A DNA stretch of 64,000 nucleotides from a bacterium (GTDB lineage: Bacteria > SZUA-79 > Acidulodesulfobacterales > Acidulodesulfobacteraceae), in the NCBI GenBank assembly GCA_003232385.1, contig QIJE01000022.1:22826-86825 (forward strand), written 5' to 3'. The notes under the pieces were generated by a model. That model saw nothing but the letters and a program-made list of their open reading frames with translations. It made no database searches and was not told where the DNA came from. The position numbers and the translations under genes were made by a program. Below, piece by piece: positions 37,624-47,051 of the stretch (the stretch's first letter is position 1; each line of letters begins with the position of its first letter).

Positions 37624-38181
37624 TCATCCCAATAACCCGGCCAAATCCCTATAGATAAGTTTTTGCATATCTTTCATCTCTTTATTATAATCTTCATCGT
37701 CTAAATCCAACTCATGTTCTTCATCGTGGACATATCCGAATAGGTGTAAAATGCCATGAATTATCAACAATGCGATCTCTTTTTCAAACCCTCTTTTATC
37801 ATCTTTCTCGATATTTGGCGAACCTTCGCTTCTCTCTCTCAAAATCCAGTCGGCTTTTTCCCAAAAATGCCTGTATCGCAAAAAATTATTTTCGGCAACT
37901 ACAGGGGCAATATAAATTTCGCCTATATAAAAAATATCGTTGTCGTATTCCTTTATCTCGAAAGATAAAATATCCGTGATATTATTCCTGTTCCGATAAT
38001 CCTTATTTAATTTTTTAATATGAGAAGGGGAGCAAAAAATTATATCTATACCATAAGAACCGCAAAAAAGATGCCTCAGAGAGCTTTTAACGATACAGTA
38101 GACTAACTTTTGGCTTATTTCCGACCTTCTTTGAATATTCGTTATATTTATTAGGAGCGTCTCCTGCTTTTCCATCATCAT
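37624..38181 (-). CDS. ybeY: Endoribonuclease YbeY (16S rRNA maturation)
   Basis: A zinc metalloprotein for 16S rRNA 3'-end processing and ribosome quality control. 185 residues with the zinc motif HGILHLFGYVHDEEH (the usual HGxLHLxGYDH with Val replacing the Asp before the third His) and NITDILSFE. The ATG at 38181 has a good SD (AGAGGAAG), so the gene really overlaps the end of the PgpH-like gene by 95 bases. The third member of the conserved phoH-HD-ybeY set. Confidence 0.92.
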   Translation of the reverse strand: MMMEKQETLLINITNIQRRSEISQKLVYCIVKSSLRHLFCGSYGIDIIFCSPSHIKKLNKDYRNRNNITDILSFEIKEYDNDIFYIGEIYIAPVVAENNFLRYRHFWEKADWILRERSEGSPNIEKDDKRGFEKEIALLIIHGILHLFGYVHDEEHELDLDDEDYNKEMKDMQKLIYRDLAGLLG

Positions 38182-40408
38182 CGTCTTCCTCTATAGATTT
38201 ACCTGCATACGGAATTCTCTGATGAAAGATGGAATTTAATACCTTTACAAAGGCATCCCCTATGGAATGCAGGTCTTTTAGCGTAAGTTCGCATTCATCA
38301 AGCTGTCCGTCGTTATATATTCTGTTTATGGTCTTCCTAACCAACGATTCTAACCTGGATGGGGAAATGTTAGTTACTGTCCTGGACGTTGCTTCGACGG
38401 AATCCGCCAGCATGATTATACCTGCTTCCTTGGTTTGAGGCTTCCTACCGTCATACCTGAACACGCCCCTGGAAAGGCTTGCTCCCCCGTTTTCTTTAAA
38501 GGCTTTTTCGTAAAACGCCCCTATCATCGATGTTCCGTGATGCTCGTTAATTATATTTTCAATTTTATCGCCTAATTTATATTTTTTTGCAAGTTCCAGG
38601 CCATCTTTTACGTGAGAGGCTATGATCAAACTACTCATGGTCGGGGCAAGCTTGTTATGCGGATTGTCGAAATTTACCGTATTCTCAATAAAATAATTAG
38701 GCTTTAATATTTTGCCTATATCGTGATAAAGGCTTGCAACTCTTGTCAACAGAGGGTTGGCTCCTACCGACAAGGCGGCTGATTCCGCCAATGTGGCTAC
38801 CATTATAGAGTGCTGATACGTCCCGGGGGCTACAACGGAAAATTGCCTTAAAAGCGGATGATTCGAACCGGAAAGTTCAAGGAGTTTAAAGTCGGTCGTA
38901 AACCCGAATATTCTCTCGAATACAGGTATGAGGCCGATTACCATTATTGAAGAGACGACCCCCGATAAGAATGCCAATATCACGCTATAAATATTTTGGA
39001 CATTTATAAAATTAAGCCCTATCAGCGCGAATGTTAAAACCATAAAGCTATTCAAAAATCCAGTGATAACTCCGGCCTTAACCATGCGGCTCCAAGAAGA
39101 AAAATCAAAAACCTCATAAGAGGCTATTAAGCTGCCTCCGAAAGCATATATCATAAAAAAAATAGAGTTTTTAAAAATCATCGAGGTTAAGATAGAAAAC
39201 AGTGCTATATAGACAACCGAAACCTCTGAATTCAATATAATCCTGACAAGCATAGGGCCGAACGCAAAAGGGATCAGATAATATATATCGTTCTCATTGA
39301 TAAAAGGAAAATATAAAGATAGCGCTCCCGAAAAAATAATCCCGGCTTTAATTATAATAACGGAGGCTATTAAAACGGATACAACGAAAACAATATTCTT
39401 AAAATTTAAGGAAGTTCTAAATTTTCTTATATATTTATAGGGAAAAAGGTAAGAAAGCAACAACAGCATGACTATGAGCAAAAATAAGCCTATGAGCAGG
39501 GGAATGTTGTTTTTTAAGCTGAATTTGGCATTATAGGCATTTAATTCAATCGCTTTTGCTTTAGAGATAAGCTCTCCGGAATTAACTAAAAGAATCCCCC
39601 TTTTTATATGGATATAAATGGGCATATTTTCTTTTTTAATATCTTCTATCTTTTTCAGGGTAAGAAACTTGGAATATACTATGTCAGGTTCAATGAGGTT
39701 GTAGACTAATCTGTATATATCGTTCCGCATATAAAGCGGCAAAAAACCCAGGTTATTTTTGACATAGTAATATACGAAACCGCTTTTCTTTTTTAGCGTA
39801 AAAAATATCTGAGGATCGCCTACAAACCTCAGCCTATTAGTCATAACATTTTTAATCTCTATGCTTTTACCGTTAGAGGGCGTCTTGGATAATACCCCTC
39901 TTTTATAAATATCGGCCATTATTTGCAAGACATACGACTCAATATTTTTATTATAATTCAAATAATAAAACTCGTTAAGAGTGGCGCCGTCTAATTTAAT
40001 ACCTAACTTATCGGAGAATATGCTTTTAGATATACTCGCGTTTTCCTTGCCGGACGGGTGGCTCTTCTTATACAACTTTGCAAGAACGAAAGCGCTTTTG
40101 ACCTTCCTGTAGAGTGCTATTTTTTCTTCCGGATAATACAAGTAAACTTCAGGACTATTTCTAATTTTTCTTTTCAGCACGGCGTCGGTTGCTTTCAAAT
40201 CAACATATCTAAAACTTTTTTTAGCTATTATAGTCTTTGTCGCTATTTCACCCGCCTTATATTTATTTTTGACAAATTCCGACCCGTTGTAGAGCAAAAA
40301 TGTTAAAAATACGGCGGATATTAAAAGCAATGCTAAAAGAGGGTAATGTCTATTTTTAATCTCTAAAGTATTATTTTTTAGAAATTCGAGAAATTTTGTT
40401 CGTTTCAT
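38087..40408 (-). CDS. 7TM-HD domain phosphohydrolase (PgpH-like)
   Basis: 773 residues: TM1 near 20-40, an extracytoplasmic 7TMR-HDED domain to about residue 300, a cluster of membrane helices (about 300-505), then a cytoplasmic HD domain with SVVAPGTYQHSIMVATLAE, the metal pair in LYHDIGKILKPNYFIEN and an NEHHGTSMIGAFYEKA motif. The same architecture in Listeria PgpH degrades c-di-AMP. Whether this organism makes c-di-AMP is not shown here. It overlaps phoH by 38 bases and ybeY by 95. Confidence 0.88.
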   Translation of the reverse strand: MKRTKFLEFLKNNTLEIKNRHYPLLALLLISAVFLTFLLYNGSEFVKNKYKAGEIATKTIIAKKSFRYVDLKATDAVLKRKIRNSPEVYLYYPEEKIALYRKVKSAFVLAKLYKKSHPSGKENASISKSIFSDKLGIKLDGATLNEFYYLNYNKNIESYVLQIMADIYKRGVLSKTPSNGKSIEIKNVMTNRLRFVGDPQIFFTLKKKSGFVYYYVKNNLGFLPLYMRNDIYRLVYNLIEPDIVYSKFLTLKKIEDIKKENMPIYIHIKRGILLVNSGELISKAKAIELNAYNAKFSLKNNIPLLIGLFLLIVMLLLLSYLFPYKYIRKFRTSLNFKNIVFVVSVLIASVIIIKAGIIFSGALSLYFPFINENDIYYLIPFAFGPMLVRIILNSEVSVVYIALFSILTSMIFKNSIFFMIYAFGGSLIASYEVFDFSSWSRMVKAGVITGFLNSFMVLTFALIGLNFINVQNIYSVILAFLSGVVSSIMVIGLIPVFERIFGFTTDFKLLELSGSNHPLLRQFSVVAPGTYQHSIMVATLAESAALSVGANPLLTRVASLYHDIGKILKPNYFIENTVNFDNPHNKLAPTMSSLIIASHVKDGLELAKKYKLGDKIENIINEHHGTSMIGAFYEKAFKENGGASLSRGVFRYDGRKPQTKEAGIIMLADSVEATSRTVTNISPSRLESLVRKTINRIYNDGQLDECELTLKDLHSIGDAFVKVLNSIFHQRIPYAGKSIEEDDDDGKAGDAPNKYNEYSKKVGNKPKVSLLYR

Positions 40409-41396
40409 AAGCTTTTATTATATTTTGAACAAGTTTATGTCTTAATACGTCCGTCCTATCAAAATTTACAACCTTTATGCCGCTTATATCCGCCAAAATC
40501 TCACTTGCCGTAACAAGCCCCAATTCCTTATCCGAAGGCAAGTCGGTCTGGGTTATATCCCCGTTTACGATAATTTTAGAACCGGAACCTATTCTCGTGA
40601 GCATCATTTTCATCTGCTCGTTCGTCGCGTTCTGCGCTTCATCTAATATTACGAAAGAGTTATTTAGCGTTCTGCCCCTCATAAACGCAATGGGGGCAAC
40701 CTCTATAACGTCGGTCTCTATAAGTTTCATAGCTTTTTCGAACTCTATCATCTCATAAAGAGCATCGTATAGGGGTCTTAAATACGGGTTAATCTTCTGC
40801 GAAATATCCCCCGGAAGAAAGCCCAATTTTTCACCGGCTTCAACCGCCGGACGGGTCAAAATTATTCTATCGAACAATTGTTTTTGAAATAAAGATATGG
40901 CGCATGCCATAGATAGATAGGTCTTACCGGTTCCGGCAGGTCCTATGCCTATAACTATATCGTCTTTATAAATAGCATCGACATATCTTTTTTGATTTAC
41001 CGTCCTGGGGGCTACGATTTTTCTTCTCGGAGTTATGAGGATGGGGTCATAAATATAAGAATTAATTTCAACTTTCGGATCTTTTACCTTAGCCTTTGCT
41101 AACCGCACCAATTCGTTATCGGAAATATCGGCTTTTGCCTCATACAATTTTATGAGATCGGTTATAAATCCGGCACAATTACCCACACCTTCTTTTCTGC
41201 CTTTAATCAGCAGAACATTCCCCCTTACTGAAATATTTACGTCAAACTGAGTCTCTATAATATTAAGCATATCAGATGACGTACCGGAAAATCTGTTGAA
41301 GAGATCAAGGTCTTCCAACTCAATCTTTTCGATGAGGGAGTAAGTATTCTCGGGCCTATTTTTCGCTTTACGCTCCTTACCGCTGATAGTTATCAA
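40371..41396 (-). CDS. phoH: PhoH-family ATPase
   Basis: 341 residues. An N-terminal KH-like region (about 40-100, VNISVRGNVLLIKG) precedes the PhoH ATPase core with Walker A GIGPAGTGKTYLSMACAI, Walker B NSFVILDEAQNATNEQMKM, and IVNGDITQTDLP. It is linked to RNA metabolism by its constant association with ybeY. The apparent start is TTG (41394-41396), overlapping the TGA of a 6-codon ATG-initiated mini-ORF (41393-41413). No SD is visible and the leader is about 45 bases. Confidence 0.92.
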   Translation of the reverse strand: MITISGKERKAKNRPENTYSLIEKIELEDLDLFNRFSGTSSDMLNIIETQFDVNISVRGNVLLIKGRKEGVGNCAGFITDLIKLYEAKADISDNELVRLAKAKVKDPKVEINSYIYDPILITPRRKIVAPRTVNQKRYVDAIYKDDIVIGIGPAGTGKTYLSMACAISLFQKQLFDRIILTRPAVEAGEKLGFLPGDISQKINPYLRPLYDALYEMIEFEKAMKLIETDVIEVAPIAFMRGRTLNNSFVILDEAQNATNEQMKMMLTRIGSGSKIIVNGDITQTDLPSDKELGLVTASEILADISGIKVVNFDRTDVLRHKLVQNIIKAYETNKISRISKK

Positions 41397-41447
41397 ATTG
41401 TTATTCGATTCATTTATCGTATGTATTATATGAGACTTATATAAATA

Positions 41448-41475
41448 ATTATAGCATTATAAATAAAAATGTCAA
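41448..41475 (-). promoter_or_regulatory. Near-perfect sigma70 promoter for phoH-pgpH-ybeY
   Basis: On the minus strand TTGACA (41470-41475), a 16-base spacer and TATAAT (41448-41453): both hexamers are exact consensus. The predicted start is near 41441. It separates this cluster from murJ upstream. Confidence 0.7.
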
Positions 41476-41501
41476 AATTCGATATATAAAGTATGCAGCG
41501 A

Positions 41502-43043
41502 TTATTTTCTCAAAATGTATCTTAAAAGATTATTTTTGACGATAAACGAAGCAAAAAGATACGAAGTAATACCAACAATAAGTGAAACGACTACTATACT
41601 TAATGAATCATAGTTTGATCTCTTAAACGCGATTATTATAATCTCGATGGCTATCCCCATAAATGCGCTTGCGGCCATAGTTTTTGCAAAAGACTTAAAA
41701 AAACCGCTCCCGAGACCTATCCGCTTTTTTGAATGAAGCCTCCTCAGGAGAAACATGTAATTAAAAATTAGCGAAATACTGGCTGCAAGCGCCAAACCGT
41801 CCACGCCGATAAACCGCATAAGGATAACTGCAAGAATAATATTAAGTATTAAGGAATATATAGCGGCATTAACGGGGGTTTTTGTGTCTTTCATGGAATA
41901 AAAAACCGGGATAACCGTCTTTAACAACGAAGATGCCCATAACCCTATCGTAAAAAACAAAAGAACCGAAGCCGTTTTTTGAACGTCGGTCGAATTAAAA
42001 ATACCGTGCATATAAATCAACCTTACAAGGCTGCTCCTTAAAAGAATCAGCCCGATACTCGAGGGAATTATTATAAAGAACATAAGCGATGCCGAAAAAT
42101 TAAATGCATTATCTATTTCTCTGATGTTTCCTTTCGCAAACGACGCTGATAATGTAGGAAAGATAGCCGTCTGCAAGGCTATGGCAAAAACACCGAGCGG
42201 AAACTGATAGAGCCTGTCCCCATAGTAAAGAAAGGAGATGCTTCCCGGCGACAAAAACGATGCAAGAAGCGTATCGAACAATAGGTTAAGTTGTATAACC
42301 GCCATCCCCAAAAGCGAAGGGGTAAGAAGTTTGAAAACGGTTTTTACGGCGCTGTTTCTAAAGTTAAATTTAAAACCAAGCTTGATTTTTTTTCGTTTGA
42401 TATAATAAATCTGAGATAAAAGTTGTAAAATACCCCCTATCATCACGCCTATCGCCAGTGCATAAATTCCCGGATGAAAAAAAGGCCTTAAAAAAACAGC
42501 CGAAACTATAAATAAAATATTTAAAATAATAGGATACATCGCCCCGGGGGCATAAGAGCCGTGAACATTCAAAACCCCCGCGAAAAAGGCTGTAAGCCCT
42601 ATTAAAAAAATATAGGGAAACATAATTTTGGTAAGAAATACGGTAAGTTGAAACTGTGCCGGTATATGTAGAAAACCGGGAGCGGTTATGGTCACGAACA
42701 GGAATGAAAATAAAAAACCTACGAGCGAAAGAAACAAGAGGATAAAAAATAAAGCGGTAAAGACCGTTTTAAAAAGGTCTGAAGCCTCTCTTTCATTTTC
42801 TTTAGACAGACTTTCCGAATAAACCGGTATAAAAGATGCGGAAATTCCGCCTTCTCCAAAAAGTCTTCTAAAGAGATTGGGTATCCTGAATGCAACGAAA
42901 AAGGCATCGGTAACGGCGCCGGCGCCAAAAAAATATGCGATAAAAATATCCCTTAATAAACCTAAGACTCTGCTTATTAAAGTAAAAAACGAGACAACCG
43001 ACAGATTCCTGACTATCTCATGATTTTTAGATTGAGAACGCAT
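41502..43043 (-). CDS. murJ: Lipid II flippase MurJ (MviN)
   Basis: Flips the peptidoglycan precursor lipid II across the inner membrane. 513 residues with about 14 membrane helices and the MviN hallmarks SVVSFFTLISRVLGLLRDI, FGAGAVTDAFFVAFRIPNLF, RRLFGEGGISASFIPVYSE and LLFDTLLASFLSPGSIS. It begins on the base after the asd stop. Last gene of the pheT-to-murJ run, followed by a spacer with the phoH promoter. Confidence 0.95.
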   Translation of the reverse strand: MRSQSKNHEIVRNLSVVSFFTLISRVLGLLRDIFIAYFFGAGAVTDAFFVAFRIPNLFRRLFGEGGISASFIPVYSESLSKENEREASDLFKTVFTALFFILLFLSLVGFLFSFLFVTITAPGFLHIPAQFQLTVFLTKIMFPYIFLIGLTAFFAGVLNVHGSYAPGAMYPIILNILFIVSAVFLRPFFHPGIYALAIGVMIGGILQLLSQIYYIKRKKIKLGFKFNFRNSAVKTVFKLLTPSLLGMAVIQLNLLFDTLLASFLSPGSISFLYYGDRLYQFPLGVFAIALQTAIFPTLSASFAKGNIREIDNAFNFSASLMFFIIIPSSIGLILLRSSLVRLIYMHGIFNSTDVQKTASVLLFFTIGLWASSLLKTVIPVFYSMKDTKTPVNAAIYSLILNIILAVILMRFIGVDGLALAASISLIFNYMFLLRRLHSKKRIGLGSGFFKSFAKTMAASAFMGIAIEIIIIAFKRSNYDSLSIVVVSLIVGITSYLFASFIVKNNLLRYILRK

Positions 43044-44087
43044 TTATAAAAACTTTCGAATAAGTATTTCCGCTATCTGCACTGCATTTAACGCCGATCC
43101 CTTCCTGATATTATCGGCGGCAATCCAGAGGTTTAAACCGTTTGTTACGGAAAAATCCCTCCTTATTCTGCCCACAAAGATCTCATCCTTACCCGAAGCC
43201 ATAGTCTGATATGGATATCTTTCATCCGGCTTACCGCTAAGTATGTTATCCGTAACCTTAATCCCTTTAGCTTTGGATAACATTGTCCTGATATTTTTAA
43301 TATCGAAACTTTTTTCGGTCTCAATATTAACCGATTCGCCGTGAGAAAAAAATACCGGTACCCGCACCGTGGTAGCAGATATGCCGATGCCGCTATCGTG
43401 CATTATTTTCTGCGTTTCGCTTATCATTTTGATTTCTTCTTTGGTGTATCCGTCATTGCCAAAAACATCTATCTGCGGAATACAATTAAAAGCAATCTGA
43501 ATGGGAAACTTTTTCGGGCATATATCCCCCCTTACGTTTACGATATCGGTCGTCTGATAAAACAGCTCGTCCATGGCCTCTTTACCTGCGCCTGATACCG
43601 ATTGATACGTAGAAACAACTACTCTTTTTATGTTGTATTTATCATGAATGGGCTTGAGCGGAACAACCATCTGGATAGTGGAGCAATTCGGATTTGCTAT
43701 TATATTTTTTTTACCGTAATATTTTATATCATCTTGATTAACCTCCGGCACTACCAACGGAACATCTTCGTCCATCCTAAAACAAGAGGTGTTATCTATA
43801 ACTACGGCGCCCTCCATAGCGGCAAGCGGTGAAAACTTCAAGCTCACGGATGCCCCCGGGCTGGATAAGACTATATCTATCTTTTTCCCCCTAAAAGAAT
43901 CTTCTTTAAGGGCGTCTACCATATAATCTTCACCCTTAAACTTTATGACATCGCCTAAAGAATTCAATGAGGCAAAAAGGTAAAGCTCACCGACGGGAAA
44001 TTTTCTCTGCTCAAGTATATCTATGAATTCCCTGCCTACTAATCCCGTTGCTCCGACAATTGCTATATTATATCTTTCTTTTTTCAT
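43044..44087 (-). CDS. asd: Aspartate-semialdehyde dehydrogenase
   Basis: Reduces aspartyl phosphate for lysine, threonine, methionine and diaminopimelate synthesis. 347 residues: NADP-binding GATGLVGREFIDIL, the catalytic Cys in ANPNCSTIQMVVPL (about residue 132), STYQSVSGAGKEAMDEL, and RVPVFFSHGESVN with the catalytic His. The leuB-asd neighbourhood is common. It lies 3 bases after leuB. Confidence 0.96.
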   Translation of the reverse strand: MKKERYNIAIVGATGLVGREFIDILEQRKFPVGELYLFASLNSLGDVIKFKGEDYMVDALKEDSFRGKKIDIVLSSPGASVSLKFSPLAAMEGAVVIDNTSCFRMDEDVPLVVPEVNQDDIKYYGKKNIIANPNCSTIQMVVPLKPIHDKYNIKRVVVSTYQSVSGAGKEAMDELFYQTTDIVNVRGDICPKKFPIQIAFNCIPQIDVFGNDGYTKEEIKMISETQKIMHDSGIGISATTVRVPVFFSHGESVNIETEKSFDIKNIRTMLSKAKGIKVTDNILSGKPDERYPYQTMASGKDEIFVGRIRRDFSVTNGLNLWIAADNIRKGSALNAVQIAEILIRKFL

Positions 44088-44090
44088 AAG

Positions 44091-45182
44091 TTAACTCTTT
44101 AATTTTAATTCAGCTATTACGGCGGCACCCATCTCCTTCGTGCCGATAAGCTTAGTCTCGCCTGTGCCTAAATCCGAATATATATCGGGAGTTCGATAGC
44201 CTTTTCCAATAACCGCCGTTACCGCATTTTCAATTCTTTCTGCAAGACTATCCATATCAAAACTATAGCGAAGCATCATCGCCGCAGATAGAATTGCGGC
44301 AATAGGATTAGCCTTATTCTGTCCTGCAATATCCGGCGCACTACCATGTATCGGCTCGTACATTCCCTTTTTACCGTTAAGGCTTGCCGACGGCAGCATT
44401 CCAATGGAACCCGCAACCATAGACGCCTCATCACTCAATATGTCCCCGAACATATTGGGAGCAAGAATAACATCAAAGGATTTAGGCTGCCTTATAAGCT
44501 GCATCGAACAGTTATCCACATACATATTTAAAAGCTCAACATCGGGGTAATTTTTTGCCGTGTCTGCGACTACCTCCCTCCATAATTCCGTAGATTCCAA
44601 AACATTCGCCTTATCTACCGATAAAACCTTTTTTTTCCTTTTTTCTGCTATTTCGAATGCTATTTTGGCAATTCTCGTTATTTCTTTCGTCGTATATGTT
44701 AAGGTATTAACACCCTTTCTTTGTCCGTCTCCGAGGTCAGAAATACCCCTGGGTTGTCCAAAATATATTCCGCCGGTAAGTTCTCTTATAATTATCATAT
44801 CGGTTCCGTCTACAATGTCTTTTTTTAAAGGAGACGCATCTATAAGTTCACTATAAACCTTTGCGGGTCTCAAATTTGCATAAAGCCCGAGATCATATCT
44901 TAACGTAAGGAGTGCCTTTTCCGGCCTAAGTTCAATCGGCAAAGATTCCCACTTGTATCCTCCTACCGCTCCAAAAACAACGGCATCCGCATCCTTAGCG
45001 AGTTTAAGGGCTTTTTCGGTTATAGGTTTCTTATATTCGTCGTAAGAAGCCCCGCCGACTAGATCTTCTTCTATTTCATATCGAATGGAATTTAAATTAA
45101 ATAAAAACTTTAAAACGTTAACGGCTTCGGCCGCCACCTCCGTACCAATACCGTCACCCGCGAAAAGCGCAAGTTTTATCAT
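44091..45182 (-). CDS. leuB: 3-isopropylmalate dehydrogenase
   Basis: Oxidative decarboxylation in leucine synthesis. 363 residues: [43 protein letters not shown], the leuB-specific [14 protein letters not shown], and [13 protein letters not shown] for metal binding. The ELTGGIYFG motif separates it from isocitrate and tartrate dehydrogenases. It shares ATGA with leuD. Confidence 0.96.
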   Translation of the reverse strand: MIKLALFAGDGIGTEVAAEAVNVLKFLFNLNSIRYEIEEDLVGGASYDEYKKPITEKALKLAKDADAVVFGAVGGYKWESLPIELRPEKALLTLRYDLGLYANLRPAKVYSELIDASPLKKDIVDGTDMIIIRELTGGIYFGQPRGISDLGDGQRKGVNTLTYTTKEITRIAKIAFEIAEKRKKKVLSVDKANVLESTELWREVVADTAKNYPDVELLNMYVDNCSMQLIRQPKSFDVILAPNMFGDILSDEASMVAGSIGMLPSASLNGKKGMYEPIHGSAPDIAGQNKANPIAAILSAAMMLRYSFDMDSLAERIENAVTAVIGKGYRTPDIYSDLGTGETKLIGTKEMGAAVIAELKLKS

Positions 45183-45676
45183 GCTTTGCCCCCCTTAATC
45201 TTTTTTTTGGCATACGCAATTAAGCCGCCTGCATTGACAAGCTCGGACATAAACTTGGGAATGGGCTTCGATTTTATTATACTGTTTTCGGTCTTATTTT
45301 TGATTTCTCCGGTATCCGTATTTATTTCGATAACATCCCCGTCATTTATGCCATCCGTATCTGCCTCCAAAATAAACAAGCCTATATTAAAAGAATTCCT
45401 ATAAAAAATCCTCGCAAAACTTTTGGCAATAACTACGGAAACGCCGCAAGCCTTAATCGCCCTCGGGGCATGTTCCCTTGAAGAACCGCATCCGAAATTA
45501 TTACCCGCAACGATACAATCACCCTCCGATACCCTTGAAGAAAACATCCCGTCCGCATCCTCCATACAATGTATCCTGAGATTCTCGTCGTTTGAATCGT
45601 TTAAGTATCTTGCCGGTATTATTGCATCCGTATCTATATTATCTCCAAACTTAAAAACTTTTCCGCTAAATACCAT
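45179..45676 (-). CDS. leuD: 3-isopropylmalate dehydratase small subunit
   Basis: Forms the swivel domain of isopropylmalate isomerase with LeuC. 165 residues with [16 protein letters not shown] and the conserved [17 protein letters not shown]. It is the short type (about 165 residues versus about 200 in E. coli), matching the short-type leuC upstream. This isoform family also covers methanogen-type homoaconitases, but the leucine cluster fixes the role. Confidence 0.94.
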   Translation of the reverse strand: MVFSGKVFKFGDNIDTDAIIPARYLNDSNDENLRIHCMEDADGMFSSRVSEGDCIVAGNNFGCGSSREHAPRAIKACGVSVVIAKSFARIFYRNSFNIGLFILEADTDGINDGDVIEINTDTGEIKNKTENSIIKSKPIPKFMSELVNAGGLIAYAKKKIKGGKA

Positions 45677-45717
45677 AAAATAACCGCCTCTTTAAAAAAT
45701 TGTAAATTTATATTTAA

Positions 45718-46992
45718 TTATATTACGTCGTCCGGACCGGCAATCTTGCCAAGTATCGCCGATGCAGCGCAAACAGCAGGGTTAGCAAGGTATACCTCGC
45801 TGGTTACGTCTCCCATCCTTCCCTTGAAATTTCTGTTCGTAGAAGAAATAGCCCTTTCACCGTCGGCCAATATTCCCATATAGCCTCCGAGACAAGGTCC
45901 GCAGGTCGGCGTACTGAATACGGCACCCGCATCCATAAATATGTCTATCAAACCCTCTTTTTCCGCCATTTTATATATTGCCGGAGTTGCCGGAAGCACG
46001 ATAAGCCTTGTGTATTTAGCTATCTTTTTCCCTTTTAAAATCTGAGCGGCTATCCTCAAATCTTCTATCCTTCCGTTAGTGCAAGAACCTATAACAGACT
46101 GGTCTATTGTGATATTTTTAGCAGAAGCCTCACTAATATCCATACTATTCTCCGGAAGATGCGGAAAAGCAACCTGCGGGTTTATTTCACCGGAATCAAA
46201 ATTTAAAACCCTTGAGTATTCGGCCCCGTCATCACTTTTATAAAAGGTATAATTTCGTCCGGCCCTATCTTTGACATAGGCTTCCGTAATTTCGTCCGGC
46301 TCAAATATTCCGCTTTTCGCCCCCGCTTCTATCGCCATATTGGATATAGTGAACCTATCGGACATTCCCAGATGTTTAAAGGTACTGCCTGAAAACTCCA
46401 ACGCCATATAGTTCGCCCCTTCTACGCCTATCTTTCCTATTAAATACAGCACTAAATCTTTGCCTGAAACCCATTTCTTAGGTTTTCCTTCAAAAACCAC
46501 TTTAATAGACTCCGGAACCTTAAGCCACAATTCTCCGAAAGCAAGAGTGTATGCTAAATCGGTAGAGCCTACCCCTGTAGCAAACCCGCCCAACGCTCCA
46601 TATGTGCACGTATGAGAATCCGCCCCTATGACAAGGTCTCCGGGCAAAACGATTCCTTTTTCGGGCAAAAGCGCGTGTTCGATCCCTGCCTCTCCACATT
46701 CGAAATAATATTTAATATCATACTTTTTTGCAAATTCTCTAAGTATTTTAGCCTGTTTAGCACTCAAAATGTCCTTATTGGGAACAAAATGGTCCGGAAC
46801 GAGTGCTATTTTTTCTCTATCAAAAACTTTGTTTATTCCTATAGACTCAAACTCTTTTATGGCAATAGGAGCGGTAATATCATTGCCGAGTGCAATATCT
46901 ACTCTCGCATTTACTATATCACCGGGAGAAATTGCTCTGTTATTTACATGGTCAAGAATTATTTTTTCGGTTATAGTCAAGGGTCTTCCCAT
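45718..46992 (-). CDS. leuC: 3-isopropylmalate dehydratase large subunit
   Basis: An aconitase-family enzyme with a [4Fe-4S] cluster. 424 residues from ATG 46992, which has a GAGGA SD nine bases upstream; an earlier start five codons upstream is less likely. Cluster cysteines: [12 protein letters not shown] and [30 protein letters not shown] is also diagnostic. The length indicates the archaeal/thermophile-type two-subunit enzyme over the 466-residue enterobacterial type. Confidence 0.95.
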   Translation of the reverse strand: MGRPLTITEKIILDHVNNRAISPGDIVNARVDIALGNDITAPIAIKEFESIGINKVFDREKIALVPDHFVPNKDILSAKQAKILREFAKKYDIKYYFECGEAGIEHALLPEKGIVLPGDLVIGADSHTCTYGALGGFATGVGSTDLAYTLAFGELWLKVPESIKVVFEGKPKKWVSGKDLVLYLIGKIGVEGANYMALEFSGSTFKHLGMSDRFTISNMAIEAGAKSGIFEPDEITEAYVKDRAGRNYTFYKSDDGAEYSRVLNFDSGEINPQVAFPHLPENSMDISEASAKNITIDQSVIGSCTNGRIEDLRIAAQILKGKKIAKYTRLIVLPATPAIYKMAEKEGLIDIFMDAGAVFSTPTCGPCLGGYMGILADGERAISSTNRNFKGRMGDVTSEVYLANPAVCAASAILGKIAGPDDVI

Positions 46993-47051
46993 TTTCGTTG
47001 TCCTCAATCTTAATTATTTTCTTATTTTAAGTTTAGTTTCCGATAATTATA

